Shown piece by piece: positions 44,880-58,211 of a stretch of 64,000 bases of DNA. Each line of letters opens with the position of its first letter. The first letter of the stretch is position 1. Origin of the DNA: Hermatobates lingyangjiaoensis (lineage: Eukaryota; Arthropoda; Insecta; Hemiptera; Hermatobatidae); the NCBI GenBank assembly GCA_026182355.1, contig JAPFBL010000036.1, positions 930,001-994,000 of the forward strand. The letters run 5' to 3'. The translations under genes were made by a program, and so were the position numbers. Below the pieces are notes generated by a model that was not told the origin of the DNA, searched no databases, and was given only the letters and a program-made list of their open reading frames with translations.

Positions 44880-46195
44880 ATGAAAGTAAACGTGTTGAAC
44901 TCTCAGGTGATCTTGTAAAGGAGGAAGCAAAATTATTTCACAAAGAACTCGGTTTTAACATCAGTGTGATTACGGTGAAGGGTGGTTGAGGAGTTTTAAG
45001 GATGGACATGGCTTGAAGTTTTGCAAAGTGTGAGGTTAAAAAAAGACCAGCTTACATGGCTGCAGCTGAACAATTTGTTAACGATTTTTCCAGGCTGGTC
45101 AATTAATGAAAATTTAAGTCCTAACAAGGTTTATAATGCAGATGAGACTACACACTTCTAGAAATGTACGCCCAAAATAACAGTGAAGTCAGAGGATGCA
45201 GAATCACTGACAGGGTAGGAACGTCAAATCATCGCATGAGTATACTGGGATGTGCTATTGATGCAGGCACACACAGGTGTAAGTCACTGCTCATCGGGAA
45301 AAGATCGAGCTTTCTAGAGCGTTGAAAGGTATAATGACTTACCTTGTAGCTATCGTGTCAACATAAAGGATAGATAACAACATAACTTTCATTGTATTGT
45401 CACAATAGCTACCTTGTCCCAGGAGCAAGATCTCATTGTGACTCTAATAGATTGGATCATAACTGTAAGACACTGTTAATTTTACATAACTGTTCCACGG
45501 ATCAAAATCAAAACTGCTGGTAAAAAAGATTTTTTTTTTATATCTATCTCTTACCCAACTGCTTTCTCATTGAATCATCCCATGGACTACAACATATTGA
45601 AATCAAATTGCTATACTAATTTTATAATGCCTCTACTGAGTGAAGTTAATTCTGGGGAGCTGTTTGTCTGTACGTGAGTTTATTTGAAAATTTAATGGAA
45701 GTGATATGATTCACTGTTTTGCTAATGCTTGGAAATTTGTACTGCCAACCACACTGAAAAATGAATGCACAGTTTGCGGCTGCCATTAATTTTTGAAAAT
45801 CCCCCCCCCCCCCAAAAAAGAAACCCTGCATTGGAACCGTATATTTACAATGTGTTTCCAAAAGAGAACCTTGCAAAATACTTAACCAACCTCTACAGGA
45901 TACAAGCCTTCTAAGGAAAAACAGCATATAAATGATCTGTTGCTTAACTGACCTTTCAACGAAAGAACTTGCGTCACAGCTGGATAAAGATAACATTGAT
46001 AAATGGATGGATATTGATGGAAAAGTCCCTGTTGTTCTTCATACTGACTTAGAAATCGTATAAATGGTTGTAAGCATAGAAAAACAAGCCAGTAAAGGAG
46101 AATGTAATGGCGAACATGAGGAAGACGGAACGGAAGAAATGTCTAGTGATCGGTTAATTCAACTGACAGGCGGGCTTCTGAAAATTTAGCGGAAT
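44880..46195 (+). pseudogene. Tigger/pogo-type transposase pseudogene
   Basis: With frameshifts the + strand reads GWLRSFKDGHGLKFCKV, AAAEQFVNDFSRLVN, VYNADETTHF (first catalytic D), SILGCAIDAGTHRCKSLLIG then RALKGIMTY, then FLYLSPNCFLIES and NHPMD-like sequence (HPMDYNILKSN, for QPMDQGVI, third D region). The tail is acidic (EHEEDGTEEMSSD). This order is that of Tigger DDE transposases related to CENP-B and Jerky. Many stops; no terminal repeats recognised. A run of 13 C lies inside at about 45800. Confidence 0.7.
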
Positions 46196-46199
46196 ATTT

Positions 46200-47925
46200 A
46201 TTCCTGTTTATGAAAATATTTTATTCGCTAAGCTGATTTGTGGAATATCTATCTCCTTAACAACCAATTCATGAATTAATGGATAGTTAAGTATATGTTT
46301 ACATAACCATTGTTGTTGTATGAATATTAGGTTTAATTATAATGAGTGACAAGAAAATGGATCGAATATTCTTGCCAACTCAGATAAAATAATTCTCCCT
46401 CAAACAAAATGAGGTTGCTTAATTGAAAAAATGGTATATTTTTAATCATCTATATATGGTTTCTATTCTAATACTGAAGTCTTATATTCTTAGTATCCTT
46501 AAAGGAAAACATACTCATTGTAACATACTGGAAATGAATTTGTTTTAGTTGATTATATCAATTAGCCTGGACATACGGTCATCTATGCAAGAATCATTAC
46601 TAATTATAGTTGTTGCAAAAGGAAATTCATTCGCCAAAGTATATAAACATTTAGTAGTCATAAAACATGGAAGTTACTGCAATAAATTAATGTTTGGTCA
46701 AGCGTGTGACCTAATTGATCATACTCTCTTATAAATTTAAAATATACTTTATGTAAATAAAGAATTTACATAACTCCGGTTATAAATAAAATCTTTGTTC
46801 AACTTATAGAACCTATTTACAGAGTTCTTTAAGTTATTATCCAATTTGAAATTTCAACATTATATTTGATTGATAATTCTACAAGAAATCAGCCTCAGAA
46901 GTCTGTTTTGAACGTATTTTCCAATAGAAGAATACACCATTTTTCTTCCTGGTCATTTTAAAGATTTCATGATTACTATTTGCACTGAAAATGTCTTTGA
47001 AACGTAAGTCAGAAGGCTGCAGGCTCACTTAGATCTATCCTGCCAACCCTTCACTGCCTGAAACCACTCAACCAAAAACAGTATTTTGATATATCAATGA
47101 TTTATTGTAGTTAATATTTGATTTTATAATTCACTCAAGCTTTTCAAAGAATATTTCCATGCCAATCAATAAATCGGTATAAGTACTAAATTGGTATAAG
47201 TACTAAATAATAATTTACTAAATCCTTTAGTAAATCAGGATTTACTAAATTATTTGATATTTGACGTGCTATATCATTTTTGTTAATATCAACATTTTCA
47301 GTAGGAAATATAACTTAAATTTTAAGTTAATATCAGACGAAATATAGAATTCAAGAGGAGTAAGTAAATCAGATTTATATAAGTTAATTTATGTATTCAG
47401 AAATAAACCGGTTTGAGAATGCTAACGAATTAGGTTATTATCTAATTTGAATTAACAACAAAATTTCATGCAAATAAAATTTAACCAGGGTTCAACAATA
47501 CAAAATTGCTCCGAATTAAAATTGTTTATAATTTTTATATTGCAAGTAGATTAGAATACGGGGGAAGTTGAATTATTGATAAAAATTGCAGTAAGAAGTA
47601 GTGGAAACATCTGCATTGTTATTAGGCTTAGAAGTTTCTGAGAACTCCCTAATCCCTTTGTCACAAGACTTGCCAGTTGCTGTAAATGTTTTTTATAACA
47701 AATGTTCAATGTCCACCCTGTAGTCTTTCACCGAGTGACTTATTAGTTGGACGTTAAAACATACTTTTTTTATTGTTCACTCTTTTGAATTTAATTTTGT
47801 TTTTAAAAAGTTTAACAACCATTAACTTTATGTTTTGCACAAATGTACCTACTTCATTTATTCATTTAATTCATTTACATTTGGGTAAATCAATATCATT
47901 AGAGAACTCTTTCAATTTATTTCTA
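46200..47925. other. AT-rich intron stretch
   Basis: Only small internal repeats such as GGTATAAGTACTAAAT, twice near 47175-47210, and TTTACTAAATC-type repeats just after. No gene recognised. Confidence 0.5.
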
Positions 47926-50900
47926 CTTTACTATAAGTAAAGTATAGTGATCGTGAAAGAATTCGATCTCGAGATTTTGACGGAATTATAAGTTTTGAGG
48001 TCTCAAAAGTCGTTTTATGATGTTTTTTTCGATGATGTCTGTGTGTGTGTGTATGGGTGGGTGGGTGGGTGAATGTGTCAGCATTGATTGACCACGCTAC
48101 GGTCCAGAATCTTTGATGGATCAAGATGATATTTTACACAAAAATGGGCCCCATAAAGACGAAGATCCCTATTGTTTGGGAAGAATTATGCATCATGGAA
48201 AAGTCACTTTTTTTGCCAAAAACCGTTTTTTTTTTTAAACATTTATTTCTTCTAAACTGATAATCCTAGAGTTTTGAAATTTTGACATTACCTTTGAGGT
48301 TACAAATGGGACAAACGAAAAATATAGTCAGAATTTTAAAACAATGGGAAATATTTTTTCTTCAATAAAATGTAAAAATTTTTACTTATACAAGTAACAT
48401 AGAAGCCATACCGTTTGACGGATCAAAATGAACCTATGCCTAAAAATAGAACATTATGTAGAGGATGAGAGGAGTTCATCTTTTTTAAAATTACATTCTC
48501 AGAAGGGACGTTAAAGTAGGATTTCCGTTTTCAGAAAATGTTTTTTTGACGCTAAACGGTTCATTAAACAATCATGAAAATTTGACCAAAAATGGAACAA
48601 AAAATGAGCAATTCATAAAAAAAATTCATGAAATTTCAATTACGGCAAAGAGCAGTAAAGCTATAAGAACTGTTTGTTTATCCCAGACTAAAGGATCACC
48701 TGCTCTACTTGTCGATTTTTTTATATTTTTTTACATTGTTTACATTGACTTAGAATTTTTTTTTGTGAATTCACCTTAATAAACTAATGTTTAGAGGTAT
48801 AATGAAAATGTTTAAATGATTTAACGACTTACATGTGATGTAAGAAGGATAAAATTCTTATATGTCAAAAATCAGCAACAATAGAGCATATGAAACATAT
48901 AATCTCTGATCCTTTTTATAGTATGATGGGTTTGTCTAACAAATTGTTCTAATCTTTATAAATAAAATAATGATTTTGTCTGTACATTGCTTAGAACTGA
49001 CTCATTTCAAGTTTTCTTTACGTTTCATACATTGGAGAAACCGAATCCACCCTTAGAAAAATTTCTGTCGCTTTGTCGGTTTGTCGGTTTGTCGGTTTGT
49101 CTGTTTGTCCGCAAAACTTTGTCACAGGTAAACTCAGCTACCATAAGACATATAAAGCTGAAACTTTTACAGTAGATTTGTGTAGGTCTAACTTAAAATA
49201 TAGGCTATGAATTGATTAGAAATTCAACGTAGAAGTGAAGTTATGGACGTTTAACGCAAAAATGTTTGTCACAAGTAAACTCAGCTACCATAAGACATAG
49301 CGAGCTGAAACATTGACACTGGATTTGTGTGTGCCTAACTTAAAATATGGGCTCTAAATAGATAATTAATTCAGTACAGAAGCGAAGTTATGGGGCTTTT
49401 AGCTGTATTTTCCTAACTTCACAGACAAGTTTGTTTTGAAAATACACAGGTGTGGCAAGTAGGTATTGTTAGTTGATTTTAATTTCAATTGAGCACATGA
49501 ATATATTGCGTATTTGACATCATTGAAATGGTGTTTCACAGAGTTAAGGATGTACTATCTATTGAGAATACATGTTTTGTAAACGAGCAATTCTCAGCCC
49601 TTAATATGAACAGGCATGAGAAATCAACAAACAAGTTCTTACGCTATATGAAGCCGAGGAAAGAACTTACAAGTCAGTAAAGAGATTGGATTAGTGATGA
49701 AGAAGCAGTTCATTATCTAATTGAATTTCTTGACTATGAATTTATTTCTCCTGGACTGCCTGCTCATGAGTAAAAACTTAAAGTAGGAGCACCAATGATG
49801 CTGCAATTTATAGCAGTAACAAATTTCATGTTACGAAACATGAGTGACCCAAGAACTGTGCAACGGGACACGACTCTGAGTTCGTGCTCTACACAGATAT
49901 GCCATAGAGGCGGACATAATGACTGGATGTGGTATTGGGGAGTCTGCGTGTATACCACGCATACCATTGATTCCGAGCCACTGTCTGTTTGCATTCAAAT
50001 GATTGCAAGGTCCCCTCAGAGTCTATTTCGCAATGACGTTAACTAAGTTGCAAAGGGAGACTTTATCTAACGCAGGAATTCAAGTTAGCGAAACCAAGTT
50101 TTTCTCACATGGTCAACTGTAGTTTACTTGCTCAATAGTCAGAGGTTTCGACTGATTGTTCTTCCATGAACCTGAAGGACAGACAACTAATGTTGTGTAT
50201 ACAGAGGCATTTGTTTAACACTGTACTAATAATGGTGTTTTCTACTATTCTATAATTTCTAATTATAGTATTAGTATAATACTATAATTGATATTTTGGA
50301 ATACCAAGTATAATAGAATTTTTGATTCCGTCAAACACGGGTACATTTGCTAGTCAATCTATATGTTGCACAATTCTACAAAGGTTAATATCAGATGCTA
50401 ATTTTTTTACGTTTATGAATAACATTATTATTGAGTAATATTGAAGTTTTTGGAATGAACTTTTTCGTCCTATGGAAGGGGTCTATGGTTTTGTCTAATT
50501 TCCAGGTTTTTCACTGTTCTTTTCTAATAGTTCATACCATTATTTTTAAAAATTTCAAGCTTCCGGCTTTTAAATTTAAAAGTATACAGAGAAGTCGGCT
50601 TTGAACTTGATTTGAGAATGGAAAAGTGGCTAATCACCAATATATTTTTTCTCAGTATACATTTACAGCAAACTTATAACAAAGTAGACCACGTGGGAAA
50701 AAATAACATTACCGCAGAATAAATTGGTTTTTTATGATTTTTGACAAGGGGAAAGAAAAGTGAGTTTTTAAACAACCCCAGCATGCCATAAAAATTTCAT
50801 ATAATAGTTTGATAAAAGACCACAAAATGTAGAACATTATTCAGAATTAAAAAAAAAATTCTTTTAAAAATAATAAATGAAATTATCCTACATCTTAAAT

Positions 50901-51380
50901 TAAAAATTATCTGAAAGCGACATTTTTTCTTAAATGTTTTTAGCATTTCAGACAAAAACTTTGTTATGTTTTTAAAAAACTTAAAATATTTTCAAGTTCT
51001 AAATTGGAAAATTTGTCTTAAGTATTAAATGTAGAAGGAGGTCAGATAAACTATGTAAGAGATCTACTGGCTATTGGAACAAAAGCCATTCTCTCTTGTA
51101 GGAAATTATTTCGTATAAGCGAATTTTCACTTTGGCTTTTCATAATGTTATTACTGCTGTAGTTATACCAATGATTGTATATCCATTAATTGTGTGACAT
51201 ACAAAAATGGCTTATCTATTGATAAGTGGATCAATACTACCTCAGGAATGAAAAACTAATAAACATCTCCCATTTAGACGATTATATTTTGCTTAAATGA
51301 GACATTATATATAATATACCCAAGAAGTTTGATATTAAGTTTACTTGTAGTAAATTTGAGTGTAGGCCACTCCAGATTTA
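47926..51380 (+). repeat. XY repeat, full-length copy split by a Helitron
   Basis: The left tip TACTTTACTATAAGTAAAGT lies at 47925-47944, followed by TATAGTGATCGTGA, a G-rich GTGTGTATGGGTGGGTGGG tract and TTTGATGGATCAAGATGATA. The right tip is TTTACTTGTAGTAAA with GAGTGTAGGCCACTCCAGA at about 51342-51377. Without the 1401-bp Helitron it is about 2.05 kb. No ORF longer than about 80 codons. The superfamily is unknown. Confidence 0.7.
48953..50353 (+). mobile_element. Helitron, non-autonomous, with helicase remnant
   Basis: Starts TCTTTATAAATAAAATAATG after an A and ends GGGTACATTTGCTAG before a T, the Helitron TC...CTRR rule. It is 1401 bp. The XY copy at 59.15 kb has the uninterrupted target (GATGGATTTGTCTAACAAAA, then TCATCCGTATGTTGCAC), an empty site fixing both borders. 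The 5' third has tandem GTCGGTTTGTCGGTTTGTC. The 3' third translates in pieces to SDEEAVHYLIEFLDYEF, LPAHE, NFMLRNMSDPRTVQRD, then FAMTL-like sequence, the end of RepHel helicase, broken by stops. Mobility would need a full Helitron elsewhere. Confidence 0.85.
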
Positions 51381-52099
51381 ATTATTTTTTAAAGATTTTA
51401 ATACATTATTGTGTTGGGTACATTATGTAAATTACAATGGCAAATCAATTTGGAGTTTTATTTTGGGTAAATTTTAGGTCATTAAATAATGCATCGACTC
51501 GTGTTTGGTAATAATATACTAATCTTTTATTAAATGATTCAGCGACAGTTAGTAATTGAATGTGATCTAGTGAAATTAATGATGATTGGAATGTTGGCCA
51601 CTTTATGAATTTGAGAACCAAAGGCATAGACAAAGGATTGCTATTTTTGCTGTTTACGATGAAATGACCGTAAAGTGATTGTAGTCAATTTGACCGGCAA
51701 ATTCTCATCAGGCTTGTAAATTCGACATTTGAGATAGTGTTGCATTTAGCTTTGAGTTTTTAACTTCCAGTAAAACATTCATTTTATTTTTAACTTGACA
51801 TTGTAATGTAATTCATCTGATACCGATCTGCAATTGTGCTGTTTGGTTAATTTTTCTAAATTTTCTAGTTTGCCAAACATATCTTCAATTTTATATTGAA
51901 CATTGTCAAAGTCATGTAAAATATAACGCAGATCTATCCAACCTGTCATTGACCGTAATCGTCACCATAAAAATTGTAAATAAATGTAAGTAATTGGGTC
52001 AGCCCCTTTTTTACTGTTCCTGGTTCTCTCAGAAGAAAACTTATAATTCAAGAGCAGTGAGAATTATGATGCCTATAAATTTGAAATGTATGAAAAAAA

Positions 52100-52475
52100 T
52101 CTAAATTGGCCTTTACTCAACTTTACTATAAGTAAATATAATATCAAACTTCTTAGGTATATAATGTCTCATTTAGGCATAATATAAATGTCTAAATGGG
52201 ATATATTTATTAGTAGTTCATTCCTAGAGACCGCACTGATAGTGATTGAACCATTTTTGTGTAAAGTAATCAATTTGATTTATCAAAGATTCTGAACCAT
52301 GTAGCGTACAAGCTTTTGGATACACACCCACCCACCCACTCAACCACACACGCACACACAGACATCATAAAAAAAAAGTCCTAAAAGGGCTTTGGGCACC
52401 TCAAAACATGTAATTCCGTCAAAATCTCGTGTACAAATTTTTTCACTATCACTATACTTATAGTAAAGTAATAAT
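52100..52475 (-). repeat. XY repeat, internally deleted inverted copy
   Basis: The right part (52100-52255) joins directly to the left part (52256-52475). It keeps both tips: CTCAACTTTACTATAAGTAA on one side and ACTTATAGTAAAGTAATAAT on the other. About 1.3 kb of the middle is missing. Such derivatives are usual for elements mobilised through their ends. Confidence 0.65.
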
Positions 52476-52479
52476 GGAA

Positions 52480-53693
52480 AAGTAAATAATGACCAAGAAA
52501 TAACTATGAACAAATAAATTGAATCAAAATAAGAAAATTGACTTCAAACTAAAAGAACGAATGTATTTATTGATTTTGTATGAAAACATTGAGATAATTT
52601 ATGAACTATGAAGGAATACAGCATGAATCTTAAATAAATATCTATATATAACCCAATTCTGTGTAGAATTGGCTGGAAGGATCAATTTTTTTTGTGTAAA
52701 TAATCTAAAGGGAAATTTGATTCTTGAAATAAGAAAACTGTAGTAATATATCATGCTGTTGTGACCGGCACAACATCACGGCAGTTACGACAGTCCATAG
52801 TTCTGTAATCTAACCTTCAAACGCAATCAATATACTACTTTATCTCTCAAAAAATTTAATGTAAATTGCAATTAGACTGATACGGATTTACAAATTTCTT
52901 ATTATTTTCTTTACACGCATTTAGACAAAAAACACAAAAATTATATAAAAAAAAAGAAAACTTACAAGTTACTAAAGAAACGTACAGTTAATATTCATTT
53001 GAACAGAGGGACGGCTTCTTCAGACTTGGTCTACTGTCTCTTCCTTGCAATTCCTCAAGTTCTAACAGATAAATGAATAACACTTGGTAGTAACGACATT
53101 CTGCTTGATAATGGCTGGGCGCACAACTTGAAGACTTCGCAAACAAAACAGTCGCTCTCCTTACTAACTATTCCACTGAATGGTGCCTCCAGCGTAACAA
53201 CAGTTCATAAAATATCTGTTGTCACCCACACAAAAAAAATCTCTCCGTTGTCTCTTCACTCCTCCATGCTTCTCTTGTTGTCTTACACATGTGGTCCTCT
53301 TGTCTACATGGTGCGTCTTTATTTACTATTTACACATATCACAAGTTCAGCTGTCATTAAAAATTTCAACTGCATTTGAACAAGTTGTTAATAAATAAAT
53401 ATTCTTAAAAATAATGTAGCATTATGACCCAGAAATTCGTATCAAAAACCTCCTATTATTGTGGCAACCTTAACACCCTCATTGCTACCAGTGGATTGTA
53501 GCGTACAGAGTTTTCAGTCGTTCAGTAAAGTTTTTGATCAAGCTTTCAATCCTGAACACGCATATAACTGTAGGATAATGTATTATAAGTTAGTGTCTGT
53601 TCTGCTCTTTGTTCATCACACATTTTTTGTGCACATGTAAAGTATAAGTGCTGAATACTTATTTCTTTAATAATAATACAATATATTTTTTAG
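52480..53693. other. Intron stretch before exon c
   Basis: No recognised element. A G+C-richer patch at 53000-53340 has an 83-codon frame (53128-53379) without motifs. It ends in a TATATTTTTTAG acceptor. Confidence 0.5.
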
Positions 53694-53792
53694 GCAGGAA
53701 TGACAGCACTTCATATTGCCAGCAACTTAGGTTGTCAAGGAATATTGGACAGGCTCATTCAGAGTGGTAGTGATATCAACAAGCCAATGAAG
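53694..53792 (+). CDS. Ankyrin-repeat protein, exon c (one repeat)
   Basis: Exon of 99 nt, 33 codons, exactly one ankyrin repeat in phase 0: AGMTALHIASNLGCQGILDR then LIQSGSDINKPMK. The TALHIAS motif, the LL-like helix end and SGSDIN are consensus positions. Acceptor TATTTTTTAG, donor AAG/GTACGTGA, a strong donor. One-repeat 99-bp exons are a known feature of ankyrin-type genes. Confidence 0.87.
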
Positions 53793-53939
53793 GTACGTGA
53801 TATTCCTTATTGTTTATTATTATTAATTTTTTTATTACTAAAAAGTAAACCTAGAACCTAACCTAAACGAAGACCTAACTGTCTCCTACGCAATGAGACC
53901 AAAATATGCTACTGTGCATTTGGTAATATTTTATTGGTA

Positions 53940-54614
53940 ATATAATAGTTTTAAATTTTATTATTCCTAATGAACTTTATTCTTATCTCTGGAGATGAAT
54001 CTCTTATTTCTTTAGGCTTTAGGTATGATTTGCTAAACATATTTAACCTATTCAAGTTGATTGCCTGGTACTCACACAAATGTGTTCTGAGGTTTCACTT
54101 TCTTCCGAACAGAGTCTGCATTCTAAGTCTGATGCTAAATTCAGCTTATATAATTAGTAATTGAGAAGATAATGTTCTGCTAGGTATTTCTTATACATTT
54201 TAAATCTTTCTATCGTAAATTTATTACATCCTTTGCAATTTTAAGCAAGTATGCCTTTTACAAAATGAAGGAAAAGAACATGTTAGACAAAATAGATCTG
54301 GTTGCCCCAGATAGCTTTTATCTAATTCCCTCTTCACCCATTTCTTAATTGAAGTATGAAGTATTAAGGGAGCTAAGGGAGCTTTGGGGGTGTTTCAAGA
54401 AGGGTTTCAATCCATATTATATTTGTCTTGCTCTAATATTCACCAAAATGTCTACCGCTTCATGCCCCTCTATTTTCATGTGTGCAGGTACCCGCATGAC
54501 AGCTTCTTTTTACTGGCTAGATCTTGTAAAAAAATGAGACATTCCCACAGTCGTTTTGAAAAAAAAAAGGCCGTAGATAGCAATGCTTTCAGTGTAATAT
54601 ACAGCTCTATAGTG

Positions 54615-54663
<49 letters not shown>

Positions 54664-56930
54664 ATACGCTCTATATAAAACTTAATTGCAATCATTTCAG
54701 TCAGGAAAATAGTGGTCAACTCTCCTACTAACCTAAATAGGTTACAATTTGAGCCTTTGATACCCAAACCGATTTCATAATTTATCACCTATCTCTGTAC
54801 CAGACAAGAGTCCCTTTCTAAAAATCAGGGGTCTCCCATTTCATGCGATCATTAATAGTCACTTTGAAACCTCTTGTAAAATTTTCTTTGAGGACATTGA
54901 GTCTGGTGGCATGAAGGTGAAGCTATTGTTTGATTCTAATAAATGTTTGAGCATGTTATCTACCATAGAGACATTTCCATTTCATATTAAAGTCAGTTAA
55001 CTACAAGTAGCTTCTGATATGATAAAAATATCTAATGATAGAAAGTTAAATATCTTTTTCATACTGGATGAAGGACAGGTGTTCATCGCTCAATTATCCT
55101 CAGCTATGTTTGCCTTTGAAATTTGTTAAGGTTATTTTCAATACCATTTTCACTTGCTTTAAATACCACGCCATCGATGGATAAGAAACTACTAGTTAGT
55201 CTATTGATAGTAGTGTAGAGTCAAAATTCGAATTTAGGGTTAAGAATATTCTGTCAAAGAATTTCTTTCAACACAAAAGTTCTTTCGTGGCTTTAACCAA
55301 TGTATTTGTTCCAGTTTAGTCATTTATCTAGCTATATCCTAAGGTATTTTCACTCCTTTGAAAGTTCTAGCTTAATATTCTTGTTGAAGATTTCTTTAAC
55401 ATCTACATTCTTTCTTCTTGAAAAGTGTATGAGGACGTTTTAGCGGGATTCATATCGTTTACCGTTTTCAACGATTTGGAAAGCATACTGCATACATTCA
55501 AAGACACTGTCGATAGTTTTCCATGTCGTTATGAAAGCAAGGTCATTTATGTATCCTTGAGTGTTCATAACTTTTAGTATTTAGAGTATCCAATAGTTCA
55601 TCTACCATGAATGACCACAGTAAGAGCCCTTCGTGGTCACGACTTCAGTTGTCATAGATCATACATTGTTATTAATTATTCTGGGCTTTATGCTTATATT
55701 GCTATACTGGTTTCACCCTACAGTATTACAGTCAACTACAAAGACATTAACAGCAGTTGTTTTATTGATGATTTGCTTAGCAGCTTTCTGCCTCCGCATG
55801 TATCATACTTTTAAGGTCCTAAATATTTTAAAATGTCACCTAAACGACTTTACCACTCTTGGGGAAGATACATACAACAGCAACATATTAACGAGGAAAG
55901 TTCTCCTCCACTGCCATTAGCATCTCTGCTCTATCTGAATTTACTATCTGCCGGCAAAATCAATCAGCAGCATTTTTATTCAGATAGACCACCTGAATTT
56001 ACTCCATTCTGTTCACAAGGTTGCTAAAGCTAGGCTTAGCTCCCTCTGGGTCATCAGATATGGTTGTTTATAAACAGCATCGGAAGGAATCTATCTGACT
56101 TACTGTTAACTGAATATCGGAATAATTATAAAATGTAACACCACACTACATACCCTGAAATACCTGTTTGAAGGTCTTTCTAGGATCTGCCTTCTTGTCC
56201 TCAGGTCACAGGCTCTCCTTGTGAGACCTCATGGTGGACCCATCTTTTTATCTGTGGTGTGAATCCATCTGACCTACGACGTTTTTTTTTGTTCTCCAAC
56301 AAAAACAAGGGTCTTCCTTGTCTCATAGCTGGTTAAAGCACTTCATAGCTGGTTAACCAAGCTCATCTTTGATGAAATGGCCTTAATTTAGCCTTCATGA
56401 GTTCTGACGCAAGCCCCTTTTCTCTTTTCGCTGCTGGTGAGTTGGATGGACTCTTAAGGAATACTTTCCCTTTCATTTCTACTGCAGACTGCTCAACATC
56501 TCTAACAAGATATGAACTTCTTGTGGATGAGATATCTGCTTCACAAATTTGTGGCATTTCTAGCTCCTTATTTACATCAGAAGAATGTAGAAACACTTAT
56601 GTCTCCTGATTTTTTATGATATTTGATAACATGTTACTTTCAAGAAAAGCATAACATTAAAATGTGGACTAAGCAGACCTTGGTGGCAGGTAACATCACT
56701 CGAGAGGTCTAGTTGAATCTGGATATCGCCACTACCCAGACTTCGCGTACCATGACTGAGTACCCCTCATAACTCTGTCTTGTCGTATGCTGCTACACCT
56801 TAGCTTAGAGAGTGGTTAGAGGCCCTTTATTTGTTATTTACGATTACTTTGATACTTAGCAGGTTCTACAGGGTTTTCCGCATTCACCACCTGCGGGACC
56901 TGGTAGGCACCCATAACACAGATTCTTAAT
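53940..56930 (-). pseudogene. Decayed R1/LOA-like LINE, nearly complete length
   Basis: Read on the minus strand from 56930: a GTGCCTACCAGGTCCCGCAG start; an ORF at 56596-56363 (possible ORF1 piece, no motif); RT fragments TEVVTTKGSYCGHSWWMNYW and GYINDLAFITTWKTIDSVFE (corresponding to QGSxxGPxLWN and YADDxA; the catalytic YADD is changed to YIND); LFSRRKNVDVKEIFN and KYLRI.LDK; a WVPAH-like RNase H piece (CGYLHT...GHEAVDIL); and CRLCSEESETSEHICVSTRQ, the terminal C-C-H-C knuckle. Many stops and deletions. It ends about 150 bp from exon c. Confidence 0.6.
54617..54662. repeat. (TA)n microsatellite
   Basis: About 22 TA units inside the LINE remnant. It is the one long TA array that does not adjoin a PLE-like hairpin. 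Confidence 0.9.
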
Positions 56931-56934
56931 TGAT

Positions 56935-58211
56935 TAAAGTAGAAAAATACTTTTTGTAACCTATTAACTTCTTTGACGTTAACATTTCTGGAAAACTATT
57001 TCTACTTCAGTGCATAATTTCAATTCTGGTTAAATAAAAAAATTATCTTATTTCAGTCGGAATTTAAAGGAGTTAATAACATCAAAATAATTAGTTCCAA
57101 TAATTTATTTATAAAATTTATTATTTTACTAAAATTTTATTATTACTAATAATTTACCATTATTTTTTATTATTTATTATAAATAAATGATTTATTAAGA
57201 GAAATCACAATAGTGCCTATTTGAAATACACTCCATCATTTCCTCACCAACCTTCATTTATTCGATTTGTTTTTTTTTTTCTTTACTTTTTGTGCACATT
57301 TTTTTTTACTTTATGAATGTAAAGTCAGGAATATATGGTTTTTACTGGATTGATCGATAACCTTCACTTACCATAACTCTAGCTGAGACTGTAATTATCT
57401 TTTAAGGAATTGATTGTTAAAAATTTGATCACATCGCAAACGCCTTGAACGTGGTTTTAATTCATTTTCCCCATAAAGTGACTCTCTAAATAGTTTAGCA
57501 CGCTATGAAAGTGACAGGAACCATTATCAATTTGCTTTTTACTTTTTACTCATTGATTTTATATTATTTTTGCCTATATTAGATTTATTGTTTCGTTAGA
57601 CTTAGGTGGTCTTTCTAGAGAGTATAGCTTATTGTGTCAAACAATTTGAGTTATTTATATAATTCAAAAAATTTTTACAATAATAAAACTACGTTTACTT
57701 AGTTATAAAAAGTAAACTGTTTTTTAATATTAATCTATATTAATATAAAGTCAAAAATGTAGAAATAAATATAAATTTTCTATCACACAAACCAATAGAA
57801 GATATTATGTTTACACAAACTCTAATGGTTTCTAGAGAGGCAAAAAGTTTTACTTTTATTGATATGTCATTCACGAAAATGTGTGCATGATTTTTCCTAT
57901 GTGAAATCTAAATATTGTAGAAACACTTAATACACAATTGTCAAGAGATGGACTAGTATGTACATCTGCTGTAGGGAATAATGTGTGGTAAATGGAACTC
58001 AGTTTCATTTGGCATACCATCAGTCTACTCAGCTCACAAAAAATAAATAATTTTCAGGTAGAGGAAAAAAAGAAAACGTGATCATCTTAATTCTTGAGAC
58101 GACTGATCTATAATAATTAAATATAATATTAACAAAAATGGTAGTACATAACAAAACAAAAGATTGGTTCTTAAGAAGAATTAGTCAAGATAGATTAGGT
58201 TATAGTTTTAC
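56935..58211. other. AT-rich intron stretch
   Basis: Includes a very AT-rich patch at 57080-57200 with repeated TTTATTAT-type motifs. No gene or element recognised. Confidence 0.5.

Larger units (their letters stand above)
19401..53693 (+). other. Very long intron of the ankyrin gene (about 34 kb)
   Basis: It runs from GTATCT to TATATTTTTTAG between phase-0 exons whose repeats join without a gap. It carries most of the mobile elements in the window. I looked for extra ankyrin exons and saw none, but a 33-codon exon could be missed by eye. Confidence 0.65.
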
